A stretch of DNA of 64,000 bases from Bolinopsis microptera (taxonomy: Eukaryota; Ctenophora; Tentaculata; Lobata; Bolinopsidae). The DNA is taken from assembly GCF_026151205.1 (NCBI RefSeq), contig NC_087075.1, forward strand, positions 2,270,859 to 2,334,858. Direction: 5' to 3'. Position 1 is the first letter of the stretch. Each line of letters opens with the position of its first letter. Below the pieces are notes generated by a model, which was given only the letters and a program-made list of their open reading frames with translations, was not told the DNA's origin and did no database searches. Of this stretch, positions 45,321-57,721 are shown one piece after another. A program made the position numbers and the translations under genes.

Positions 45321-47311
45321 ATAGCCAGGTAAAATAACTTCTTAATGGGTCGCCGGTCGTTCACATATTACGTCATCAATATTTTTATTTTTACCCTTTT
45401 CCGTAATCAACTGTAATCAAAACTCATTACATCCTAAATTTTATCACTACTAGAGTGAGATTGGGTGGAATTTGAATTAAAATATTCTTAAAGTGTTATG
45501 ATTCTAGAGGGTATAAAAGAAAATGTCGATTGCGTAACCAACAGCCAAAACTTCCCTTAATCAGCCGTAATTATTGTGGCGCGATGCACTACTGGGTCGC
45601 GCGCGCATCAAATAATGCTTCTCGCAACCAACTTCTTCGGTAGATCGGCGAAATGCACCACTGTGCCTCACCGTGCTGCGAAGGATTGACATCGTGAATC
45701 AACCGTAATTATTTTTGAACCCCTTGACGTATATTGAAAAAAATTTAAACAATATACACATAATCAGATTAAGTAAAATACAATTTAAATAAAATAAAAT
45801 TTTTATTTTCCACAGAAGAATCAATACATATTGAATTATAAATATCCGATAATTCCATTAATAATCATTAAAAGTTGCTTTGTCATTTGTAAAATCAAAA
45901 ACAAAAAGCCGTACGCTGAACTGTGAACGCGCGCGGCGTTTTTCTGCAGCTGCCTAGCTTCAATAGTAGAGGCTCTTACGAGAATTGTCTGCTCGATACG
46001 CTAGGGACCCCAGATACATCTTACCAGACGTATTTTTGACCGTAGAATCGATTAAAAGTGGTTTCAAGATGATTGGACTGATTTTTCTGGGTTAAAATTG
46101 CAAAAAGCCGATTTTTGGGCCAAAAATAGGCCAAAAAACCATGTTTTTTGATATTTTGAGCAAGTTAATTTTGTTGGCATATCGGCAAAACTTGCATGGA
46201 GATAGTTGAAAGACAGCCGCACAAGATGGTATTAAAATAAAACAAATCCCTTAATTTTTTCTGGGGTAAAAATCTAAAAAAGTGGTAAAAATTTTGACTT
46301 TTTTGCTTGAAGTTTGAATAATTTTTTGCAGTTGTATTAAATCAACCCAAAAATAGTTTCATCGCGTTTGCCTAAATTTTTCCTTTCCGAGAAGTACCCA
46401 CTTCATATACTTTATCGAAGTTTGAATATTGTCACTCCGCAAGCGATTTTGCCAAATTTTCGACGAGCACTACGCGCAAAAGCATTTAGTTGTTATCAAT
46501 TGGCACCCGCGCGTTCATCATAAATTTCAAACAGCTATAACTCAGCGAGATTATGTCCGTTCTAGCTCATATTTTCACACCAAATAGAAAATAATGTGAT
46601 CTTATTGCTGACAAAATATGAATATAATTACTCTATTTGCCTTAGAGTAATAGACTGTCAAAGTTTAAAACGCGCATTGGAATAGCATGTGACTAATAAG
46701 GCCAAATTTATACTTCTTAACATATTATCGATCCTTAGACATCATACTATTGTGTCCAATTAGCGGTTAGGTCTCTAAATTCGTAGCAGAAAACACGTCT
46801 TTTTGCCCGTAAGAGTCTCTACTACAATGTTAACTTCGGCCTAAGATGCCCAACGTGGTACTGACTTTAAATTTAGGTAAACATTTACAAATTTTACCCA
46901 TTTAAGACTCTCGCTTCACGACTGCAGGTACTTTGTTAGTTAAACCCAAACCAACTTCGGCTGAAGTTATCATAACAAAATTATCAATAATACCTCTCTG
47001 GGCATCTCAACAAGTAAATCACAGAAAATGAATAATTTACGTTTAAAACCATATAATTATAAACTAAATAAATTCAACAAGTTAGCTACACCTTGTTGAC
47101 AATTAGGGTATCCACCAATGACCTTGTAGTGTACTGTACATTGGATTCCCAGAAAAGTGTTATTTGTTGGTTATAATCAGAGGAAGATCAACGGCCCAGC
47201 ATCTTGAACTGCAAGACATTTCCTTCAACCTCATCCCCCAGTAGACGAGCTTTGAGGTCTCCTAGATTTGTTTATGTAAATTTTGATACTATACTGTTCT
47301 ATTTATTATTT
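45321..47311. other. No gene recognised
   Basis: AT-rich, stop-dense DNA with no clear repeat boundary. Confidence 0.4.
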
Positions 47312-47463
47312 CTTATCACTGATACCATTGAAGGGGCAAAACTACTCCTGGACAGGCTTGAGAAAACAGCACTGGGTGTTGGGCTAGCCATGAACAGCAC
47401 TAAAACTAAGTTCATGACTCTGAACATGACAGAGGAGGCGAGTAGTCTTAATAGCAGTTCTGG

Positions 47464-48420
47464 AAGGGTCACAAGGGTCAATTCTAGGGCCGTTACTCTT
47501 CCTATTGTATATGAACGATATAGTAAACTGCTTTTCAGACAGTGAGGTGAAATTTGTACTTCATGCTGATGACACTAATATCTTCATATCAGGACCATCT
47601 AGAGAAGCAACATACAAAAAAGCCAACTTAGTACTTAAACATGTCTCGATTTACATGAAAGGTAATCTACTTCATATCAACATGTCCAAATGCTGCTACA
47701 TACATTTTAAACCTGCCTCTGAATATGATGACACCTGTGCACGGACCAGACCATTTGCTATCCTGCTAGATGAATCTAGATCAATATTCATCAATGGTAA
47801 GGTTATTACTAAAGTCAAGGATACCAAATTCTTAGGTGTTGTTATAGATAGTAAGCTAAACTGGATTGCCCACATGCACTACATCTGTAGAAAACTGCGA
47901 TCTATGACTGGTGCAATCTGCAGAATTCGGCACTCGATACCTTCTGAACTATATTTGAAAATATATAACGCTCTTTTTGAATCACATCTCAGTTATGGTA
48001 TAAGTGTTTGGGGTGTTGTCCTCAAAGAACGGTTCAATGATAGTCTTTTCATCACACAGAAGCACTGTATAAGGATCCTTTTTGGCGACCTTGACTCATA
48101 TTTAGATAAACAATCAACATGTGCACGTACTAGACCATACAGTATGCAAAAACTAGACCATAAACACTTTGAAAAGGAGCATACAAAACCCATTTTTAAT
48201 AGATTAAAAATTCTTACGGCTCAAAACTTGTACAAATATCACTGCATCTTAGAATTCTCTAAGATTATCAAGTACCACTGCCCATACTCCCTTATGAGGC
48301 TATCAACATTTCAAACCGTGCAACGAGTCTCGCGGTTATTCTCCTAAATAAATCAAATACCTTTTTGTTTAATGCAGCCAAGCTTTGGAACGCTGTTCAT
48401 AAAAAAATTTTAACTTCAAG
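47464..48420 (+). pseudogene. CR1-like LINE fragment (RT end and C-terminus)
   Basis: From 47467 the frame reads GSQGSILGPLLFLLYMNDIV (RT motif B), then LHADDTNIFISG (motif C, HADD), NMSKCCYIHFKPA, TKFLGVVIDSKLNW and LFESHLSYGISVWGVV, the same block order as the LINE at 31-34 kb but diverged. It continues HTKPIFNRLKILTAQNLYKY and, after a frameshift near 48340, FNAAKLWNAVHKKILTSSNL. Truncated before motif A, inactive. Confidence 0.85.
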
Positions 48421-48424
48421 CAAT

Positions 48425-49371
48425 TTGACTACCTGGATATAATATGGTGTAGGGCTGCCAAAACCAAACTTAATTCTCTTGATATATTATACAAGAAAGT
48501 AGCAAAAATTGCTCTGGATGTTCATTGGCAGGAACCATCAGTAAATGTATATCGAAATATGAAGTGGTTACCCTTACACTTAAGAAGACAACTCCATCTA
48601 TCAACGTATATGTATAAAATTCTTAATGAGGCTGCACCATCATCATTCACAGATAAATTTTCTTATGTATCCGGAGGATCACGTGATGCTGAGAGGTGCA
48701 ACCTTTATATTCACAAATCCAGAACACACAAAACCTTTACATATTTAGGTGCAAAATGTTGGAATACAATTCCAGAGAACATAAGGACTATAGAATGTAG
48801 TGTAAAATTCTCACAATATATGAAATCTAAATTTATGTCAGATGTAATTCAAGGAGTCTCATCCTATGAAATAAACAATAGTTTCGACTATTTCTACACT
48901 CTAGCTATGTGACAACTGAAACAAATTTTATGGTGCTGGAGTTTTTGTCGGGTGGAAAGGCCCCCTGCGTTATATATGACCTATTTCCAGAAGTATAGAA
49001 CTTTAAACATCTCCTTTACTCGTTCCCATTTGTTATCATTGCCAATCTATTATTGTTCTATACTTCTCTGTATATAACTGTAAATAACATTACTAACGTA
49101 ATCCCAAAGTGGGCATCTATGTAATCTTAATTGTTACCTTCATGCCCACAGTTCACTGTTAAATCATATCTTATTTTATCACTCATTAATTTATTACTCA
49201 TTATGTTTTACATACTATATCCTTATGTCCCTAGAAGGGTGTTCTGCTAACAGTTTTCGACTGACTTGAATGTCCTGCACAGCAGATTGAAGCTTCTTAA
49301 ATTATTTTTTATTCTTATTGTATTGCTGTGTAAATTTGATTCTAATTCTAATTCTAATTCTAATTCTAATA
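48425..49371 (+). pseudogene. Second CR1/L2-type LINE 3' fragment
   Basis: The frame 48425-48912 reads DYLDIIWCRAAKTKLNSLDI, KKVAKIALDVHWQEP, NMKWLPLHLRRQLHLSTYMY and later HKTFTYLGAKCWNTIPENIR. This is the post-RT C-terminal region found in CR1/L2/Rex-type elements (the WLP block and the CWNxIPxxIR block). A 3'UTR follows and ends in an (ATTCTA)n-like tail at about 49330-49371. It belongs to a different family from the preceding fragment. Confidence 0.75.
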
Positions 49372-50061
49372 ATTGCCTAGAAACGTCCATTAGCTTGATA
49401 AAACTGAGAACCAAAGCACTATTAATACAAGCACAGGCAGCTGACTTAAAAGATACTTGGACTCCAAACAATTTTAAATTGCAGTAATCAAATCTAATTG
49501 CAGCGGCACACACTTACTATTACTATCATGATTGTACTATAGACAGAAAATCTTTTAAATCGATTTTGGGCGCTTTTTAACCATTTGTTGTAATGTTTTT
49601 AGATACTAAATATCTAAATTTATAAAATTTTTTATCGGAATGAATTAATTGATATTTAATAATTTATTCGGTAGGTTTATCTGGTATTGATATTGATTAT
49701 ATTGATATTGTTATTATTGAACGAAGCTAACTCTAGACATAGTTAATACTACTTCTTTTAAGAAAGGGACTTGGAGTATAAACGACCAAGTTTGCATAAA
49801 TTTCTATCCACCCAAGAACTCAGGAGGCAAAGGTGGGTGCGTAAACTTTTGGTCTGCACTCTCCGATCCTGTATCACCCTGGATTCTTCTCGACGTATCT
49901 TTGTAAAAGGTATATACCTTCTAGTCAATCTCTTGCTACTCCAAGTCCCCTAAGATATCTGATCTAAAGTTCGTGCTAGTTATATATATATGAAATATAT
50001 TTTTGTCTGCTTTAATTGATACTAAATAAAATTGTTGTTTTCTTGAAATTGTTGTTTTCTT
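49372..50061. other. Remainder of the insert, no gene recognised
   Basis: Sequence between the (ATTCTA)n tail and the resumed RTE copy. GATATTGATATTGAT microrepeats at 49686-49712. Origin unclear. Confidence 0.35.
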
Positions 50062-50617
50062 GGAAACCAGCTGGAAAAGGTGACAGACTTTGTTTACCTT
50101 GGAGCTTGGATAGCAACAACAGAGAGGGACCTGCGGGTCAGAAAAGCTAAGGCTTGGGCAGCCTGCCACAAGCTTAAGAAGATGTGGAAGTCTGACCTTA
50201 GCAGAGGACTGAAGATCCGTCTATTTGTTGCTACTGTGGAGTCAATACTTCTTTATGGTTCTGAAACTTAGTGTGGATTGGAAGCAGCGAAAAACCAACA
50301 AAGAAGTCTGTGGCAACCTACCGAGAGCAACCATGAAGATCCAAGAGCGCAGGATGCGACTAGCAGGCCATATCCACCGGCACCCAGAACTAGTCGCAAA
50401 CCGCTTGCTACTCTGGGAACCAACTCATGGGGTGCGGAGTAGGGGGAGACCAGCCATGACCTATGTTGATACGGGCTGACACGGGTCTCAACGACAATGG
50501 AGAAATGGGCGGATTTATGGCGGATAGACTATTATGGAGACAGTGCATCAATACTCGGACGCTGAAGCCGCCTTAAGTCAAGTAAGTCACTGTTCTATTT
50601 TATGTTGTATATATAAT

Positions 50618-51056
50618 TTTACGGACGATATGATCCCAGGGGGGACTCCCAACCCACCGCTTCGGCGGGTAGTTGACGCACCATTCACAAAGCAAGAGCC
50701 ACTTTGGTATACTTGCTGTGAGGTGTCTTTTTTTGTTTGTTGGTTATAATTCTGTCCGTCCGATTTCTTGTTCGCTTGTCTTCCTTTTTTTTTCTTATTC
50801 TCAGTTGTGACAGAATTGTTATAAGCAAAATACTTAATATCATATAATATGATGTTTGATTTTTTGTTATTGTTTGTCATTCATTTGGTAGACGGTCGCG
50901 GTCCCAACCTTAATGTGACTCTTGCTGTCTCTTTGTTGTTTTCTTGAGACAACTCACAGCAAGTAGACCAAAGTGGCTCTTACTTGTGGAAGGTGCATCA
51001 ACTACCCTCCAAAGTGGTGGGTTGGGAGTTCCTCCTGGGATCATGTCGTCCGTAAA
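50618..51056. mobile_element. Foldback element with about 110-bp inverted arms
   Basis: The left arm starts TTTACGGACGATATGATCCC and the right arm ends in its inverse, GGGATCATGTCGTCCGTAAA; pairing holds to about 50730 and from about 50940. The centre (CTGTCCGTCCGATTTC, TGTTTGTCATTCA) is shared with the foldback at 7951-8776, whose arms are longer and different in their outer part. It sits 30 bases after the RTE 3' end. No coding. Confidence 0.88.
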
Positions 51057-51806
51057 CATTTCCCTCTCCATAATTTTTTTCAAATATGTTCAGTTAAACA
51101 AAAATTCAGTTAAACAAAAATTTCAATTTTATGCCATTTATTACAGATTAAACAAGTTTACAATAAATCAATTTGATATTTAACGGAATCCTAATTCAAT
51201 GTGCAGTATGGTTGTCACTCTTTAAATAGATTAGATATAGGTTGACGGGGCAAAGGAGTGTGCGTGCTGTTCGCTATTGCTCACACCAAACAGCAACCTA
51301 GTAAATGTTTTGTATGAACACCGGTCTCCATCACGATACAAAATTAGGATTGTAGAATTTATTGTATAACTATTAGTGCAGTGGAGGTAGCGGTGTGGTG
51401 CATTGATAGAGTGACAGCCTACTGATTTAGAGTTGTTTTTAAGTGAGCATAATGGGTGTATTTTTGGATCTAATGGCAACTTAAAAATTTGTTCTTTTAA
51501 TCTTTTATTAAATATCAGTTTAAAAATATATAAATCTGGAATCTGTTCACTCTGAACCAGTCCTATAAAAATTTCAAAAACCCTCCTAAATTAAATATTA
51601 AAAACGTCTCAGTAATGGAAATAGTCATACAATTAAGAAATTAACCAAATTCTTAATATCTACCTAAGAGAAAAATACCTACCTAAGTCAATTTCTACCT
51701 GTAATACACTAAATATTAGGTTAAATACATAGGTGGTGGAGTCAGCACACATTTACCAAAATCAAAATTGTTCAATAGGAGGAGCCTGTGGGCCGAGATC
51801 ACTGGA
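51057..51806. other. Presumed 3'UTR of a LINE fragment, no gene
   Basis: The LINE fragment at 51807-52166 is on the minus strand, so its 3'UTR would lie here. The outer limit is not resolved. Confidence 0.35.
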
Positions 51807-52166
51807 TTAAATTTGATGAAGGGGATTGTTTTCAAATGACAGCTGCATTATGTCATAATCGCTTGTGGTCCATGCCGAATCATTATGAGCATGTTGCAGC
51901 TTTAGAAGTGCCTTTTTCAGGCGACTTTTAGCAAGGCTAATCTTGTAGGAGTAGTCAAAGAGCTTAAGTTTAGGTGCAATTGTGTTCCAAATTTTGGTGG
52001 ATCTTGATATAAAGTCATTAGATGGGAGTTGTGAAATGATAGTGGTTTCCTTTCTAGAAGATGACTGATAATGCTGTTGCAGTGATGTTAATAGAAAGGT
52101 TACGGATGGCCTTTTTTGCAGAAAAAGAGGGATTTTGGAGATTGGGAAGGTGGGTTTAAATTTCAT
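51807..52166 (-). pseudogene. CR1-like LINE C-terminal fragment
   Basis: SSSRKETTIISQLPSNDF, SRSTKIWNTIAPKL, DYSYKISLAKSRLKKALL and SAWTTSDYD line up with SSRKPTLILSQADPPDNF, SRTTRIWNVIVPKL, and LDWTNKDFE of the LINE at 31.1-34.1 kb, but with heavy divergence. Only the last 110 or so codons remain. Confidence 0.75.
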
Positions 52167-53165
52167 TTCCGTCCGTCACACTGTACCATGACAAAAAGAA
52201 AGAGAAAGATGTGCGCAGCGTGTGAGTGTTGTATTGCTTGTGGAGATTTGTACTTATGTAATACTGCAGCGAGCATATATTTTGATGTATAATGCATTAA
52301 GCCCAATGTGTACGTGACACGTGTTGTGTATTGATGTGTGTAAGACATGAGTATAATTCACTTTCTGCTTCCAATTGCTTAAATTACAGATACAAGTTAA
52401 GTTCTACGGCATTTGAATTGGATCAAAAGTGTTTCCCCTATTTTAAGCATGATATTATGAAGTTTAAATAATGCTTTTGGACACGAAGGGGAACACACAA
52501 GGCTTGAAATCTTCGTAAAGCTACATCATTAGAGCCTGTAAAAACATTTAACTCTAAGATAAGCACTTAGTCAAGTAAAATTCATATATCATCATAGTTT
52601 ATTAACTCAAACGTAAACATTGTAACAAAGGCTAAATTTAATCCGTCAAAATTCATAGCATGTAAGTAATTATGGATGGGGTACAACTCCACTCTGAAAA
52701 TTATAGTATAGTATGAAACAACTTAAACACTTAAGTAAAGCTGATAAACAGTGTCCTGATTCCCACACTTTCTGTAAACAATAACCATAGTACAGTCCCC
52801 TAATGTACTACAAACCCCGATTTACTGTCCCCCATGTACTACAATATAACCTACATCAATATAATAATCTGCCAATTGCATCACTTGATTTAATTTATTG
52901 TATTTATACTGTTTGACATTTCAAATATAATAGTAAAATAAATTGTGGCTTAGATATTTAGGTTGCCCCACGAAAAGAACAGGATTCTTACAGGAAGAGT
53001 CCTACACCATCTGCATCATTTACACCAATTATTATTCAATTCAATACAAAATGCCGCAGATCCGATAGACAAATTGACCCAATCCACCTATTATGTTGCC
53101 CAAATTAGCAGCAAAAACTATTTAAATGATATATTATGTAAAATAATTACAGAAATATTTGTAGA
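52167..53165. other. 5' region of TMED2
   Basis: No exon supported. Acceptor-like ATTACAG (ending 53152) and TTTGTAG (ending 53164, one base before the ATG) suggest the coding exon is joined to an upstream or trans-spliced leader. Confidence 0.4.
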
Positions 53166-54430
53166 ATGAAATTTCTCCTCCTACTTGCCCTCTGTGTGGG
53201 AGCCAATAATGGATACATGCTCTACCTTGATGCTAAAGCTGAAGAGTGCTTTTACGAGGAACTGAAGCCAAACCAAAAAGCCGGGTTAGAAACTTTATTA
53301 TCTTGTACAACATGGAAATATTTGACATTTCTTTGACCCTTTATAAATCAAGAGGCTTGCATTTAATGAACATATTGACACGGGTGCAGAGTTGAGTCTG
53401 TACGGAACCTAGTAGTTTCAGATCCTTGTTTAACTTGCCGTACAGCAAGGTCATCCACTACTTTAGCCCGGCGAGGCACATAACTCCCTCCACAACTCCA
53501 TATCAAATGTCCCAGAAACTGAACATCTTTCTCAAGGTGTAATTTGAATTATCCCTGATTGACAACTATTTATACATTGCAGTGGAAACATAATACTATA
53601 CTACACTACAGCTGGTTAGTGGTTGTCATAGAAGTATACAATTGCAGGTTATCATTTGAAGTAGCAGAGGGTGGATTTCTGGATGTCGATGTTTCGTTGA
53701 CAGACCCATCTGGTTCTGTCATCTATGCCGCTAACCAGGTCTGTTTTTAACTAGATTATTTCCCAACTCTAGATCACACTAACATTTCCCCTTCATGCTC
53801 CTCTGTTATTATAACAGTAAATATATTACTAGTCACCTCCACAGGAAACAGAGGGAAGGTTCAGATTCTCAGCGTCTATGCAGGGCAACTATGTGTTCTG
53901 TTTCAGTAATGCAATGTCCACAGTCACACCCAAAGTGCTAAAGTTCAAGATGATTGTTGTACAGCCTAGAGAAGCTGATTCATCTGATATGTCTGATGAA
54001 GACAAGAAAATTAAAGGTCAGTTTAAATTTTTTGATTATTCAATGGGTTTGTTAATTTAGCATCCAATGTTAAGTGAAAAATAATACAAAGTTAATAACA
54101 TTAAAAACATATAAAAAAGGTGCATTTTAATATTAATAATTTAGTTTTATTGAGAGCCCATGGAACAGTACTACTACTGAAGTACATTCTTAAAATTTCA
54201 TCTCAATGTGCCCCTCAGGTATGATAGGAGACCTGAGGAACCAGCTAAGAGAGGTAAAGGAAGAACAGGACTACATGGAGATAAGAGACACTGCACACGG
54301 AGAGATCAACAGGAACACGAACCGACGGGTCGTTATTTGGGCCTGCTTCGAGTTCTCTCTACTCCTCTGTATGACTATTGGACAAATTTACTATATTAAG
54401 AGATTCTTTGAAGTAAGAAGGGTAATTTAA
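53166..54430 (+). CDS. TMED2: p24 cargo receptor, TMED2 homologue
   Basis: Four exons: 53166-53284, 53648-53738, 53845-54016 and 54219-54430, all GT-AG, phases 2, 0 and 1. The product is 197 residues, against about 201 in mammals. Residues 1-16 are a signal peptide, then comes a GOLD domain (YMLYLDAKAEECFYEELKP, LSFEVAEGGFLDVDVSLTDP, GNYVFCFSNAMSTVTPKV) with the two cysteines of p24 proteins. A coiled-coil segment (NQLREVKEEQDYMEIRD) and one membrane helix (VVIWACFEFSLLLCMTIGQI) follow. The short cytosolic tail, YYIKRFFEVRRVI, carries the di-phenylalanine motif for COPII and a basic COPI-binding end. It cycles between ER and Golgi and selects cargo such as GPI-anchored proteins. Same strand and order as Tra2, ANKRD49 and SAMM50. 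Confidence 0.95.
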
Positions 54431-56287
54431 TTTGTAGATGTATCAAATTAATGATATTATTGTTCTTTATAAGTTATAACGTGCTGTGTCTAGTTCAGAA
54501 TTTAACACTCAACCTATACAGTTTGCTTCTCTTTTTTTCAAGTTTTTGTCGAAGGAATAGAACAGATGTGTTTAAAACTTAAATCTACCCTTGTCTAAAC
54601 TCTTTATATTATATTTTTGATGATTAGAATTATGGAAAACACGTTTCCAAAATATTTTCAGACTTTCATTCAATTTCGAATCACTCCTAACTTTATGGTA
54701 TACAAATTGAAATTTTCTCCTGATCCAAATTCCGAAAGGAAATCATGAAATATTATATTGATTTCTATATGATTTAAAATAATCCTTACACGTTTGTGTA
54801 AATGATGGGTAAATTAGTAATTTGGCATTGTGTTATGACTTAGCTGTGCATGAATTATTCGATAAGCAAGAGGGAATTATAGAATTAAGAAAGTGTTTTA
54901 AGGTTCACAGTATTAAAGTAAAGCATATTACTAATTACAGTGTGGTTTTAAACATAAAAGTTCCGAAGTTATTTATTTTAGTTTATTTTTGATTGTGTGT
55001 TGAATTCGCAGATTAATGTCTATGTTATAAATCTATGTAAATACCGTGATCCTGTTGTAAAGAGTTGAAAATGGGGGAGTTAGGTCTCACTAGCATTACA
55101 TAAACTTATTATTTATATTATAATTAGTATCATGTTTGAAAATTTCGGGAATCTTCCAATTATTTTCGAGGCGACCATTATATTATTCTACATTTTCGAC
55201 GAGATTTACTGAAAAAAAAATATCGTTCGAATTCTGGTTACATAACATGAAGCATAATATAATTTGTAAATGAGTTTATCAAACCAATTCGTACCCTTTA
55301 TTTTACGTTAAAAATTGGAAATAATATAATGCATGAATGACAAAAACAATGACTATTGTCCTGTCTGTAAAGCTAGTTAAATTTGATATTTGAATGTGAC
55401 CGGTAAATTGATAGATATTGGGTATAGAACTTCACACAATCTGAGTTTAATTTTCCATACATTATAGTTATTAATTTACAAATTTTAATAACTGATATTC
55501 CTTGTTTTATTCCACTCTTCAGACAAACTACAGCTAATATTTTAATCTTTTCACGATTTTAATTTAAACTGAATTGCGATTTTAAAGACTACCTTCATTC
55601 TAGGCCCCAAGGCTCTGTGTCCACGTTAAAGTTACTGGTAAGTTCAGATAAATGTTAAAATTCCTTATTTCAGGGTACGTCATTGCCAATTATTCCAAAT
55701 ATTTCAGGTTTTTATCGTGACGAAAATATAAATAATTTAGATATTTTCGCCATGAAATGACAAAAACACTGAGATTGTGAAGCAATGATGGCAAAATGGC
55801 AAGATTTATTCTCGCCGTCAAAGCTACATAAAGCAATTTAATATTTGCGACCTTATTCGATATCTATCTAAAAATTGCTGGCGAAAATGGCGATGACATA
55901 CTCTCAATATTTTTGTCTGTATCTTAAAACTTGTGATGTTAAAATAGCACCTGATATTTAGCCATCCTCCTCGCAAAGTTACAGGTTAAAGCCTATTTTA
56001 CTTTTTTTTAAATGTTAAAACGTACGACTCCAGTGAGTGTTTTGAGCAGTATTACTTAGCTTGGTGTTCCTTACGCTATGACATTTCTTAAAACTGTTCC
56101 TTTCATAACGAAGACTGAAGATTGAAGAAATATTTAAAGAGAATTTTGAAGAATGAAGATCATAATTTTAAGAAAACGTCCCACAGTAACAATCTGGCCA
56201 TGATAGAACTTTACAATTGAATATATTAATGACGATTTAAGGAAGATGGATATTTTTAGGGTTATTGGTAAGTGTTGTTATCACAAT
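54431..56287. other. Between TMED2 and Tra2, no gene recognised
   Basis: AT-rich, stop-dense. CTAGGCCCCAAGGCTCTGTG at about 55600 sits between acceptor- and donor-like sites but carries no convincing frame. Confidence 0.4.
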
Positions 56288-57486
56288 AACACTCACAATA
56301 AGGAAGAGTAGTTGTTAACACTCACAATAAGGGAGAGTAGTTGTTAACACTCACAATAAGGGAGAGTAGTTGTTAACACTCACAATAAGGGAGAGTAGTT
56401 GTTAACACTCACAATAAGGGAGAGTAGTTGTTAACACTCACAATAAGGGAGAGTAGTTGTTAACACTCACAGTAAGGGAGAGTAGTTGTTAACACTCACA
56501 ATAAGAGAGAGTAGTTGTTAACACTCACAATAAGGGAGAGTAGTTGTTAACACTCACAATAAGGGAGAGTAGTTGTTATCACTCACAACAAGGGAGAGTA
56601 GTTGTTAACACTCACAATAAGGAAGAGTAGTTGTTAACACTCACAATAATGGAGAGTAGTTGTTAACACTCACAATAAGGGAGAGTAGTTGTTAACACTC
56701 ACAATAAGGGAGAGTAGTTGTTAACACTCACAATAAGGGAGAGTAGTTGTTAACACTCACAATAAGGGAGAGTAGTTGTTAACACTCACAATAAGGGAGA
56801 GTAGTTGTTAACACTCACAATAAGGGAGAGTAGTTGTTAACACTCACAATAAGGGAGAGTAGTTGTTAACACTCACAATAAGGGAGAGTAGTTGTTAACA
56901 CTCACAATAAGGGAGAGTAGTTGTTAACACTCACAATAAGGGAGAGTAGTTGTTAACACTCACAATAAGGGAGAGTAGTTGTTAACACTCACAATAAGGG
57001 AGAGTAGTTGTTAACACTCACAATAAGGGAGAGTAGTTGTTAACACTCACAATAAGGAAGAGTAGTTGTTAACACTCACAATAAGGGAGAGTAGTTGTTA
57101 ACACTCACAATAAGGGAGAGTAGTTGTTAACACTCACAATAAGGGAGAGTAGTTGTTAACACTCACAATAAGGGAGAGTAGTTGTTAACACTCACAATAA
57201 GGGAGAGTAGTTGTTAACACTCACAATAAGGGAGAGTAGTTGTTAACACTCACAATAAGGGAGAGTAGTTGTTAACACTCACAATAAGGGAGAGTAGTTG
57301 TTAACACTCACAATAAGGGAGAGTAGTTGTTAACACTCACAATAAGAGAGAGTAGTTGTTAACACTCACAATAAGGGAGAGTAGTTGTTAACACTCACAA
57401 TAAGGGAGAGTAGTTGTTAACACTCACAATAAGGGAGAGTAGTTGTTAACACTCACAATAAGGGAGAGTAGTTGTTAACACTCACA
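56288..57486. repeat. 29-bp minisatellite, about 41 copies
   Basis: A very regular array of AACACTCACAATAAGGG plus AGAGTAGTTGTT. Most units are identical; rare variants are AAGGAAG, AAGAGAG and CACAGTAAG. The homogeneity implies recent expansion or active homogenisation. It lies 235 bp upstream of the Tra2 start codon, in its presumed 5' region. Confidence 0.97.
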
Positions 57487-57721
57487 TAGGTTCCTTTTTT
57501 GCTTTCACAACTTCTCACAGTCTTTCACTCAGATCACTTGATTTTATCGCATTCATTTACACCCCCTAACTTTCCCTACCCCGCAAATTTTCAACACTTT
57601 TCTGTACATTTGAATTACGATTTAAACAAAATCAACTCATTTCAAATCAGTTCTTTTTTCATCAGATTAAAAGAGAAATGTATTGATTTGTAAAGAATAT
57701 CAAAATAATTCTCAGTTTGGA

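Larger units (their letters stand above)
47312..50587 (+). mobile_element. RTE-like LINE copy 2, interrupted
   Basis: The first part (47312-47463) matches the intact LINE from LITDTIEGAKLLLDRLEK to TEEASSLNS. The second part (about 50062-50587) resumes at GNQLEKVTDFVYLGAWIATT, a few residues further on in the intact copy. The second part has an internal deletion and stop after ESILLYGSET, then continues DWKQRKTNKEV to GRPAMTYVD and ends at the same short 3' end (TAAGTCAAGTAAG). The copy is 5' truncated and was split by about 2.6 kb of CR1-like sequence. Confidence 0.88.

Noticed and set aside
56288-57486. CRISPR-like array
   Set aside because: Units follow one another without spacers, and the genome is animal.
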